Assembly (NCBI GenBank): GCA_019421105.1
Contig: JAHZFY010000075.1
Span: 1-5,416, forward strand
From: a bacterium
Lineage (GTDB): Bacteria; Bacillota_I; Bacilli_A; RFN20; CAG-826
Reading direction: 5' to 3'
DNA: 5,416 bases
Under the pieces are notes generated by a model. That model had not been told where the DNA came from and searched no databases. It saw only the letters and a list, made by a program, of their open reading frames with translations. Made by a program: the position numbers and the translations under genes. Of the stretch, positions 1 to 5,042 are shown one piece after another (position 1 is the stretch's first letter; each line of letters opens with the position of its first letter).

Positions 1-467
1 CTATAGAAAATAATAAAGCAGTTATTATAGCTGTGAATAAATGGGATTTGATGACAAAAACACCAACTTTACAAGATGAGTTCACAAAGAAATTGAGATT
101 GGAATTACCATTTTTAGAATACGCTCCAATGATTTTCATTTCTGCAAAAAACAAAACAAAAATTAATAAGGTCTTTGATGCCATCAATTATGTTTACAAT
201 GCATATCATTTAAGAGTACCAACTAATGTATTAAATGAAGTGATGCAAGATGCTCAATCTATGAATGAAGCACCAAATTTTAATGGTGGCAGATTAAGAA
301 TATATTTTGCTAACCAAGTCGATGTTGCTCCTCCTACATTTGTTTTATTTGTTAATAATCCAAAGTGGATGCACTTTTCTTATGAAAGATACATCGAAAA
401 TAGATTAAGGTCTACTTTTAATTTTGATGGCACACCTATAAAAATTATTTTAAGAAAAAGAATTTAA
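1..467 (+). CDS. der: Ribosome-assembly GTPase Der (EngA), C-terminal part, 5'-truncated by window edge
   Basis: Der is an essential GTPase with two tandem G domains and a C-terminal KH-like domain; it acts in maturation of the 50S ribosomal subunit in the cytoplasm. The open frame enters from the left edge (first full codon at position 3) and gives 154 residues. Seen directly: the G4 motif NKWD at 36-47, the G5 motif ISAK around 138-149, then a KH-like domain containing LRVPTNVLNEV, GGRLRIYFANQV, PPTFVLFVNNP, HFSYERYIENRLR and ending FDGTPIKIILRKR. The order and wording match the end of the second G domain and the KH domain of B. subtilis Der closely. A GTG at 33 lies in the middle of the G4 region and is not the gene start. 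The last residues sit where family members normally end, so the 3' end is intact. hup follows after 86 bp. Confidence 0.95.
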   Translation, partial: IENNKAVIIAVNKWDLMTKTPTLQDEFTKKLRLELPFLEYAPMIFISAKNKTKINKVFDAINYVYNAYHLRVPTNVLNEVMQDAQSMNEAPNFNGGRLRIYFANQVDVAPPTFVLFVNNPKWMHFSYERYIENRLRSTFNFDGTPIKIILRKRI

Positions 468-501
468 GTTTACTTAATTGATTGTAATTATAAAACTTAT
501 T

Positions 502-531
502 TTGACAAACTCAAAAAAATGATAATAAAAT
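502..531 (+). promoter_or_regulatory. Putative sigma-A-type promoter of hup
   Basis: A perfect -35 hexamer TTGACA lies at 502-507. The best -10 candidate is TAAAAT at 526-531 (18-bp spacer); GATAAT at 521-526 is an alternative with too short a spacer. Transcription would start near 538, giving a very short leader that barely includes the SD of hup. The -35 is convincing. The exact -10 is uncertain because the whole interval is A/T-rich. Confidence 0.5.
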
Positions 532-536
532 AAATT

Positions 537-543
537 AAGGAGG
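537..543 (+). promoter_or_regulatory. Strong ribosome binding site of hup
   Basis: AAGGAGG lies 10 nt before the ATG at 554. This is the only full-consensus SD in the window and fixes the hup start. It also shows that the organism uses SD-led initiation, which makes the absence of an SD at several other gene starts meaningful. Confidence 0.85.
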
Positions 544-553
544 ACCATACATA

Positions 554-823
554 ATGAATAAACTAGATTTAGTAGAAGTCATCGTCAATAAAACTGGTCT
601 AAGCAAAAAAGAAGTTGAAGAGGCTATTAGAGTCGGTTTAAACACGATTTGTGAACAACTTGTTGCTGGCGAGGTAGTTAAATTAACTGATTTTGGTACA
701 TTTAGTGTTAAAGTCCGTCAAGCAAGAAATGGCACTAATCCAAAAACTGGTGAAAACATAGTTATTCCAGAAGCAAAAACAGTTGGATTTAAAGCAAGCA
801 AAAAATTAAAAGCTCGCTTATAA
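554..823 (+). CDS. hup: HU-family histone-like DNA-binding protein
   Basis: Small basic nucleoid protein that binds and bends DNA as a dimer, compacting the chromosome and assisting replication and repair. The 89 residues equal the usual family length (about 90). Seen directly: an N-terminal helical dimerisation region (1-44), the DFGTF turn at 46-50, the arm segment RQARNGTNPKTGE at 55-67 with the intercalating Pro63, and the terminal helix FKASKKLKARL. Two positions depart from the common pattern: the usual GFG is DFG (Asp46), and the Arg that normally precedes Asn-Pro in the arm tip (GRNP) is Thr61. The gene has its own promoter-like sequence and a full-consensus SD upstream and an intrinsic terminator downstream, so it is probably a single, well-expressed transcript. 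der followed by hup is also the relative order in B. subtilis (der ... hbs). An IHF-like role cannot be excluded but HU is far likelier. Confidence 0.96.
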   Translation: MNKLDLVEVIVNKTGLSKKEVEEAIRVGLNTICEQLVAGEVVKLTDFGTFSVKVRQARNGTNPKTGENIVIPEAKTVGFKASKKLKARL

Positions 824-837
824 TTCTGCATTTCTAT

Positions 838-865
838 AAAAGAGGCCGTTTGTGCCTCTTTTTTT
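838..865 (+). terminator. Intrinsic terminator after hup
   Basis: The 9-bp stem 838-846 / 854-862 (core AGAGGC / GCCTCT) has a 7-nt loop CGTTTGT and runs into a T tract at 859-865. It begins 14 bp after the hup stop. Its right edge touches the extended -10 element of the next gene, so termination and re-initiation are packed into about 40 bp. Confidence 0.88.
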
Positions 866-866
866 G

Positions 867-875
867 TGCTATAAT
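867..875 (+). promoter_or_regulatory. Extended -10 promoter of the hydrolase gene (predicted leaderless)
   Basis: TGCTATAAT at 867-875 is a perfect extended -10 (TGn plus TATAAT). It ends exactly 6 nt before the ATG at 882, so the expected start point, about 7 nt after the hexamer, falls on the A of the start codon. At the -35 position there is only CGTTTG (847-852), inside the terminator loop; extended -10 promoters can work without a good -35. No SD precedes the ATG. Confidence 0.75.
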
Positions 876-881
876 ATTGTT

Positions 882-1664
882 ATGAAAAATCGTTATCCAA
901 TTATTTTTTGTCATGGTATGGCCCATAAAAGCCTTTTTAAAATATATAGACCATTTGGAAGAATTGTAAAATATTTAAAAAAGGAAGATTTTGATGTTTA
1001 CATCGCTAATCACGATGGTTTTGGCGCGATTGAAACGAATGCTGTTCAAATTAAAAAATACATTGAACAGATTTTAAAAAAAACTGGTGCAAAAAAAGTT
1101 CATATTATTGCTCACTCCAAAGGTGGATTAGATGTTCGATACTTGATTCATAAATATAATATGGGAAATGTTATTTGTTCCTTAACAACTATTTCGACGC
1201 CACATCGTGGTTCTATAATGGCTAGCAAGATGCTAAAATTACCTATAAAATTTGCTAGGTTTATATGTTTTTGGATTAATTTATTTTATCGTTTTATTGG
1301 GGATAAAAAACCTAACGCTCTTACTTTAAATAAGCAGTTGAGCAAAGAATATTTAGATGAATTTAATAATGTTGTTATTGATGATAATAATGTGTATTAT
1401 CAAAGCTATTCATGTCGTGTAAAAAAAATGAGCAAAGACATTATAATGGGCGTTCCAAATGAAATTTATAAACATTGGGAAGACGATGAAAATGATGGCC
1501 TTGTTAGCGTATCCAGTTCTATTTGGGGTGAATATAAAGGCGATGCTTTAGATGAGTCGATTTCACACACAGAAATAGTTGGCTTTTCTAAGAGCAAAGA
1601 AAAAAGAGAAAGAATATATGAATTCTATGCAAAGTTATGTGATGAATTAATTGATAGAGAATAA
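882..1664 (+). CDS. Lipase-like alpha/beta hydrolase without signal peptide
   Basis: Predicted serine esterase or lipase of 260 residues, resembling bacterial triacylglycerol lipases of the Pseudomonas LipA type. Seen directly: the N-terminal strand and oxyanion region YPIIFCHGMA (5-14), the nucleophile elbow AHSKGG with Ser79, the segment TISTPHRGS (103-111), the acid NDGLVSVSS with Asp205, and the base ISHTE with His229. The triad order Ser-Asp-His and the TPHRGS and NDGLV motifs match the family. A hydrophobic stretch at 124-139 (FARFICFWINLFYRFI) could be a lid or a membrane-contact helix. There is no signal peptide: the protein starts where the mature form of secreted relatives starts, so it probably acts inside the cell, perhaps on membrane lipids or acylated metabolites (inference). 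A GTG at 852 would extend the frame but lies inside the terminator hairpin; ATG 882 is preferred. Substrate unknown. Confidence 0.85.
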   Translation: MKNRYPIIFCHGMAHKSLFKIYRPFGRIVKYLKKEDFDVYIANHDGFGAIETNAVQIKKYIEQILKKTGAKKVHIIAHSKGGLDVRYLIHKYNMGNVICSLTTISTPHRGSIMASKMLKLPIKFARFICFWINLFYRFIGDKKPNALTLNKQLSKEYLDEFNNVVIDDNNVYYQSYSCRVKKMSKDIIMGVPNEIYKHWEDDENDGLVSVSSSIWGEYKGDALDESISHTEIVGFSKSKEKRERIYEFYAKLCDELIDRE

Positions 1665-1679
1665 TAATTTATATATTAT
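1651..1679 (+). promoter_or_regulatory. Promoter of cca-dnaD-nth (predicted leaderless)
   Basis: TTGATA at 1651-1656, a 17-bp spacer and TATTAT at 1674-1679 make a good sigma-A promoter; each hexamer matches consensus at five of six positions. The -35 overlaps the last codons of the hydrolase gene. Exactly 6 nt separate the -10 from the ATG at 1686, placing the predicted start point on the start codon. No SD is present. Confidence 0.7.
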
Positions 1680-1685
1680 ATAAAC

Positions 1686-2372
1686 ATGAGACAATTACCG
1701 AATGATTTTATTACATTATATTCTATTTTAAAAAAGCATGGGTTCTCCTCTTATTTAATTGGAGGTAGTTCAAGAGATTTTTTATTAGGAAATGAATTTA
1801 GTGATTTTGATGTCGCCACAAATGCTAAACCTGGCGATATTAAAAACATTTTTGAAAATGTCGACGACACTTTTGCTAAATACGGTTCAATTAAATTAAA
1901 AATTAACGGAACAAAATTTGATCTAACCACTTTTAGAAAGGAAAATAAATATACTGACCATAGACATCCATCTAATGTTGAATATGTCGATGATGTTAAA
2001 GTTGATTTCTCAAGGAGAGATTTTACAATTAATGCCATATATATTGATGGTGATGGCAATGTGTTTGATTTTTCAAGTGGACTAAGCGATTTAAATAATA
2101 ATCTTATTAGAATGATAGGAATACCTGATGTTAGATTAAAAGAAGATCCTCTAAGGATTTTAAGAGCAATTCGTTTTTCTTTGATACTGGATTTTGAAAT
2201 AGAAGAATCATTGCAATTTTCAATATTAAAAAACGCTCATTTGATATCGCAATTAAGAGTGGAAAAAATAAAAGAAGAAATAAATAAAATGATTAAAGCT
2301 GGTATTAGTTTGATCGACATAAAAAAGGAGTTTAAGTCGTATCATATTGTTTTGCCTTTTAAATTGGCTTAG
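1686..2372 (+). CDS. cca: Short CCA-adding enzyme-like tRNA nucleotidyltransferase (catalytic head and neck only)
   Basis: Class II nucleotidyltransferases of this family add or repair the 3' CCA end of tRNA in the cytoplasm. The motifs follow in order: motif A with YLIGGSSRDFLLG (23-35) and the metal-binding pair Asp40/Asp42 in SDFDVAT; the flexible-loop region FRKENKYTDHRHP (83-95); motif B RRDFTINA (110-117); motif D EDPLRILRAIRF (153-164), whose Glu/Asp-x-x-Arg reads the incoming nucleotide; and a motif E-like RVEKIKEEI (191-199). The protein then stops at 228 residues. Typical members have roughly 400, so the C-terminal body and tail that hold the tRNA are missing. The next gene starts 10 bp later, leaving no room for a remnant. 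All catalytic residues are intact, so it may be a minimal enzyme, a partner of a second protein, or a poly(A)-polymerase-like variant. The start is ATG 1686, with the promoter immediately upstream. It heads the unit with dnaD and nth. Confidence 0.88.
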   Translation: MRQLPNDFITLYSILKKHGFSSYLIGGSSRDFLLGNEFSDFDVATNAKPGDIKNIFENVDDTFAKYGSIKLKINGTKFDLTTFRKENKYTDHRHPSNVEYVDDVKVDFSRRDFTINAIYIDGDGNVFDFSSGLSDLNNNLIRMIGIPDVRLKEDPLRILRAIRFSLILDFEIEESLQFSILKNAHLISQLRVEKIKEEINKMIKAGISLIDIKKEFKSYHIVLPFKLA

Positions 2373-2382
2373 TGGGGGAAAT

Positions 2383-3033
2383 ATGATTGGAGAAGCAATT
2401 GATTTTAGATATTTACTAATCGAAAATTATAAGAAAATGAACCTAACAGAACTTGAAACGATGACATTATTTATCATCGATCATTTAATCGAACGTGGTA
2501 ATTCTTTAATCACCGCAGATTTATTATCTTTAAAAATGACCATGAGTATCGAACAAATCGATAAAATTTTAGCTGATTTATTAAAAAAAGGAATGATTGA
2601 TTATGTTTCAGATAAATCTAAAACATATACGACCTTACAACCTTTAAAAAATAAATTGTATAAAGAATTTCAACTTTCTTTTGCCAAAGAACAAACCGTC
2701 ATGCAAAAAGAAAACATTAAAGAAAGTCTTGATAACATTTATGCAACTTTTCAAGAATGCTTAGGCAGAACATTATCTCCTTTAGAAATATCTAAAATTA
2801 GAGAATGGATTTCTTTTGGATATAGTGATGAAACAATTATTGATGCTTTAAAAGAAGCACTTAGCAAAAAGAAAAAATCATTTAGAAGTATAGATAAAAT
2901 TTTGCTCAATTGGGCATCAAGAAATGATGTAGAAAATGAAGGGCATACTCTTTTGAGTGAAAAATGGCATAAAAATATTGAAGAGACCATAAGAATTGCG
3001 CAAACACCTTGGGTTGATAAAGATGATGAATAA
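2383..3033 (+). CDS. dnaD: DnaD-like replication initiation/restart protein
   Basis: DnaD acts with DnaA/PriA and DnaB to remodel DNA and load the replicative helicase in Firmicutes. The 216 residues are close to the family length (B. subtilis about 230). Seen directly: an N-terminal winged-helix region (about 1-85; LETMTLFIIDHLIERGN and a helix-turn-helix-like ITADLLSLKMTMSIEQIDKI segment), a linker, then the DnaD C-terminal domain (about 115-180) with LGRTLSPLEISKIREWIS, a YSDETIIDALKEAL helix, and SIDKILLNWAS, which corresponds to the YxxxIL..W DNA-binding signature. The frame is open from 2347, but ATG 2383 is chosen because the earlier ATG lies inside cca, the family begins near here, and a G-rich SD-like run (GGGGG, 2374-2378) stands 4 nt before it. 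It starts 10 bp after cca and overlaps nth by 8 nt, so it is co-transcribed. Position before nth matches B. subtilis. Confidence 0.92.
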   Translation: MIGEAIDFRYLLIENYKKMNLTELETMTLFIIDHLIERGNSLITADLLSLKMTMSIEQIDKILADLLKKGMIDYVSDKSKTYTTLQPLKNKLYKEFQLSFAKEQTVMQKENIKESLDNIYATFQECLGRTLSPLEISKIREWISFGYSDETIIDALKEALSKKKKSFRSIDKILLNWASRNDVENEGHTLLSEKWHKNIEETIRIAQTPWVDKDDE

Positions 3034-3673
3034 AAAAGAAAAAATAGAGATATTTTTAAATTATCTTGATGAATTATTTCCTGATGCACATTGTGAATTA
3101 AATTATCGTAAAGATTATGAATTATTAATCGCGGTGATGTTGAGCGCTCAAGCAACAGACAAATCTGTAAATAAAGTTACCGAAATATTATTTTCAAAAT
3201 ATGATTCTTTAGATAAATTATACGCTGCTGATGTAAATGATATTCAAAGCATCATCAAACCTTTAGGTATGTCTTATCAAAAGAGTTTAAGATTAAAATC
3301 AATCGTAAAAAAACTTTATGAAGAATTTGATGGCATAGTGCCTTCAAATAAAGAAATATTAATGAGTTTTGATGGCGTGGGTAACAAAACTGCAAATGTG
3401 GTCAGAGCCGAATTTTTTAAACTGCCAGAATTAGCGGTAGATACTCATGTTGAACGTGTATCTAAAAGGTTAAATTTTGCAAAACAAGAGGACACTCCAA
3501 TAATCGTGGAAGAAAAATTAAAAAGATTAATTCCAGTTGAAAGGCATATTAAATCTCATCATCAAATCATCTTTTTTGGAAGATATTTTTGTAAAGCAGT
3601 TAAGCCAAATTGCGATGAATGCAAAATCAAAAAAATATGCAAATATTTTGAAATTAAAAATAAACTTCATTAA
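3026..3673 (+). CDS. nth: Endonuclease III (DNA glycosylase/AP lyase)
   Basis: Base-excision repair enzyme that removes oxidised pyrimidines and cleaves the abasic site. With the start at 3026 it has 215 residues, typical of the family. Seen directly: LLIAVMLSAQATDKSVNK (33-50); the helix-hairpin-helix FDGVGNKTANVV (115-126) with catalytic Lys121; AVDTHVERVSKR (137-148) with catalytic Asp139; HHQIIFFGRY; and the complete 4Fe-4S ligand set Cys189-x6-Cys196-x2-Cys199-x5-Cys205. The usual LPGVGRKTA is FDGVGNKTA here, and the GLYxxKA stretch reads GMSYQKS, both mild deviations. Two ATGs stand in tandem (3023, 3026); either overlaps the dnaD stop, and no clear SD is seen, so translation is probably coupled to dnaD. 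The 3' end overlaps recU on the opposite strand by 20 bp. Confidence 0.95.
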   Translation: MNKKEKIEIFLNYLDELFPDAHCELNYRKDYELLIAVMLSAQATDKSVNKVTEILFSKYDSLDKLYAADVNDIQSIIKPLGMSYQKSLRLKSIVKKLYEEFDGIVPSNKEILMSFDGVGNKTANVVRAEFFKLPELAVDTHVERVSKRLNFAKQEDTPIIVEEKLKRLIPVERHIKSHHQIIFFGRYFCKAVKPNCDECKIKKICKYFEIKNKLH

Positions 3674-4241
3674 TAACCTTTATATAATCTAATCTAGGTT
3701 TGAAATTTTGTTTTATTTGATGTCCAATCTCTTTAATTTTAAGATAAGAAATCGACTTTTTATCTCCGTTTTCATATTGGTCGATGATGAATTTTGCATC
3801 GATTAAAAATACTTCATCGTAATAAGAAAATTCAATGATAAAAAAGGCAATCCCATCAGCGGAAATTATCTTTTTTAGATGTTTTATTTGATGAAGGGTA
3901 ATGTTATGTAAAGGAAAAGAAGTCTTACTTTTGCAAGATTTTGCTTCAAAATCGATATATCTTCCTTTATAAATACCGTTATAGTCAGTGGTCGATTGTT
4001 TTTCAAAATAGGCATCGGTTATTCTTGCACCTTTGCTATAGTCGACTTTGACGACATTGATAGGGGTAGGACGTTTTTGGATATAAGCAATATCTAAATC
4101 ATTATAGTATTTATTGCTTAAATTAATATCGTTTTCTAAAGCCATCCCTCTGTTGGCACTTGAAATAGATATGCGATTTTTTTTATTTTTTTCGCTTTCG
4201 CTTACATTTATTCTTTTCTTTCCATTTGGATAATTAATCAT
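3654..4241 (-). CDS. recU: Holliday-junction resolvase RecU
   Basis: RecU is the Firmicutes resolvase: it cuts four-way DNA junctions during recombinational repair and chromosome segregation and also modulates RecA. The 195 residues are near full length (B. subtilis about 206). Seen directly: the N-terminal MINYPNGKK; NRGMALENDINLSNKYY (30-46); QKRPTPINVVKVDY (55-68); the catalytic core TTDYNGIYKGRYIDFEAK (84-101) with Asp86, Glu99 and Lys101, corresponding to the B. subtilis catalytic Asp/Glu/Lys; KTSFPLHNI; HQIKHLKK; and a C-terminal PRLDYIKVINEVYF. The start ATG lies inside the end of the exonuclease gene (8-nt overlap) and has its own SD. It converges on nth. In B. subtilis and S. pneumoniae recU is paired with a class A PBP gene; none is present here. 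Confidence 0.96.
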   Translation of the reverse strand: MINYPNGKKRINVSESEKNKKNRISISSANRGMALENDINLSNKYYNDLDIAYIQKRPTPINVVKVDYSKGARITDAYFEKQSTTDYNGIYKGRYIDFEAKSCKSKTSFPLHNITLHQIKHLKKIISADGIAFFIIEFSYYDEVFLIDAKFIIDQYENGDKKSISYLKIKEIGHQIKQNFKPRLDYIKVINEVYF

Positions 4242-4962
4242 CGATATATTCCTTCACACATTCATCAAAAATTGTTGGAGTCACATCGTTGCCTGCATTT
4301 AAATTAGCGATGATTGTTTTAATTGGTTTTGGTAAGTGATTTAGATTGCCTAAAACTTTTTTATATTCATCAAAAACAATGTCTTTTCTAGTTAAGAATG
4401 CATCATATAATTTAGCAAGATTAACAGCGTCGTTGCATGGATCGTGAGCAGGTTGTGCCAACTCGACCCCAAAAAGATGACAATAATTTATCAAAGAGTA
4501 AGGATTGTTATCTTTATCTTTTATGAATTCAGATATTACTGGTAAGAAATCTAAATAATTTTTGAATACATGGGAACATATTTCTTTTGGAACTGCAAAA
4601 TTATATTGTATCGATTGGCTAATGATTCTTAAATCATGGTTTCCAAATGTGACAAACAAAGCATTTTTCCACCCCATACCAACATATTTTTTAAATTCAT
4701 TCATTGCATCGTTAAAACTAATCGCTTCTTTTTGAAGAATCTCTTCATTTATTCCGGTCAATTTAGTGACAACATTACCAATTTTATTTTTGGCTTTAAC
4801 ATATCTTTTAAATGTCTTACCATATTTTTTAATTTTGCCGTTTTTAGATATGCTGCATTTAATTGCACCAATAGCAATCATTTCATGACTTGTTTGAGTA
4901 CCTTCTAAATCCAAGAAGACAATCATTTTTCTTTTTTCAATGGCTTTGTTAAGTTTATTCAT
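4234..4962 (-). CDS. DEDDh 3'-5' exonuclease, ERI-1/KapD-like
   Basis: Predicted metal-dependent 3'-5' exonuclease of the RNase T/DnaQ superfamily, 242 residues. Seen directly: ExoI FLDLEGT with Asp18 and Glu20; TKLTGI (66-71); ExoII FVTFGNHDLRII with Asp110; and ExoIII PAHDPCNDAVNLAKLY with His173-x4-Asp178. All five DEDDh residues are present, so it should be active. The GNHDLR wording and the late PYSLINYCHLFGVEL segment look more like the ERI-1/KapD branch than like DnaQ of Pol III. After about residue 190 comes a roughly 50-residue charged tail that I do not recognise. The start at 4962 fits the adjacent promoter; Met13 (4926) just before the first beta strand is an alternative. It is the first gene of a two-gene unit with recU, suggesting a role in DNA repair or junction processing, although an RNA substrate is equally possible. 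Confidence 0.88.
   Translation of the reverse strand: MNKLNKAIEKRKMIVFLDLEGTQTSHEMIAIGAIKCSISKNGKIKKYGKTFKRYVKAKNKIGNVVTKLTGINEEILQKEAISFNDAMNEFKKYVGMGWKNALFVTFGNHDLRIISQSIQYNFAVPKEICSHVFKNYLDFLPVISEFIKDKDNNPYSLINYCHLFGVELAQPAHDPCNDAVNLAKLYDAFLTRKDIVFDEYKKVLGNLNHLPKPIKTIIANLNAGNDVTPTIFDECVKEYIDD
4249..4254 (-). promoter_or_regulatory. Ribosome binding site of recU
   Basis: AAGGAA on the minus strand lies 7 nt before the recU ATG, inside the last codons of the exonuclease gene. It supports the ATG at 4241 and shows that an internal cistron here uses SD-led initiation. Confidence 0.7.
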
Positions 4963-4968
4963 GCGATT

Positions 4969-4977
4969 AGTATATCA
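4969..4977 (-). promoter_or_regulatory. Extended -10 promoter of exonuclease-recU (predicted leaderless)
   Basis: On the minus strand TGATATACT (4977 down to 4969) is an extended -10 with TATACT, followed by exactly 6 nt (AATCGC) and the ATG at 4962. The 17-bp-spaced -35 position (4997-4992) reads TTTATG, a weak match that overlaps the palindrome at 4984-4995. There is no SD. Confidence 0.72.
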
Positions 4978-4983
4978 ACTTTA

Positions 4984-4995
4984 TATGTGCACATA
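4984..4995. promoter_or_regulatory. Perfect 12-bp palindrome between divergent promoters (possible operator)
   Basis: TATGTGCACATA is a perfect inverted repeat without spacer, centred between 4989 and 4990. It overlaps the -35/spacer of the exonuclease promoter and lies 11 bp upstream of the gpsB -35 candidate. Its position suggests a dimeric-regulator site, but no regulator gene is seen here, and short AT-flanked palindromes also arise by chance. Confidence 0.4.
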
Positions 4996-5006
4996 AAGAA
5001 AATTGT

Positions 5007-5035
5007 TTGTAAGACAAAAAATATTAATATAAAAT
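5007..5035 (+). promoter_or_regulatory. Putative gpsB promoter (nearly leaderless)
   Basis: TTGTAA (5007-5012), a 17-bp spacer and TAAAAT (5030-5035) form a plausible promoter. TATAAA at 5028-5033 is an alternative -10. The predicted start point falls within about 3 nt of the ATG at 5043. The stretch before the ATG has no G at all and therefore no SD. Confidence 0.5.
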
Positions 5036-5042
5036 ATTAAAT

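Noticed and set aside
465..499. Possible terminator hairpin after der (TAAGTTT / AAACTTA with an inner TAATT / AATTA pairing)
   Set aside because: The stem has a single G-C pair, a large bulged loop and only four T after it. Such pairings are expected by chance in this AT-rich spacer.
852..881. N-terminal extension of the hydrolase from a GTG at 852
   Set aside because: These codons lie inside the terminator hairpin and the extended -10 promoter, there is no SD, and the family motif begins right after ATG 882.
1751..2059. Minus-strand open frame of 102 codons opposite cca
   Set aside because: It is antisense to a conserved catalytic region, has low-complexity composition with no recognisable domain, and is explained as a shadow of cca.
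2347..2382. Earlier ATG for dnaD at 2347 inside cca
   Set aside because: It would add 12 residues with no family similarity; ATG 2383 has an SD-like G run and fits the usual N terminus.
2996..3022. Earlier in-frame start for nth at 2996
   Set aside because: It lies deep inside dnaD, and the tandem ATGs at 3023/3026 fit the endonuclease III N terminus better.
2751..3155. Minus-strand open frame of 134 codons opposite dnaD and nth
   Set aside because: It spans two well-supported genes on the other strand, shows no family motif, and is rich in Ser/Leu/Phe as expected from antisense of AT-rich coding DNA.
4636..4908. Plus-strand open frame of 90 codons opposite the exonuclease
   Set aside because: It is antisense to the ExoI-ExoII region, Phe/Asn-rich, and has no motif or SD.
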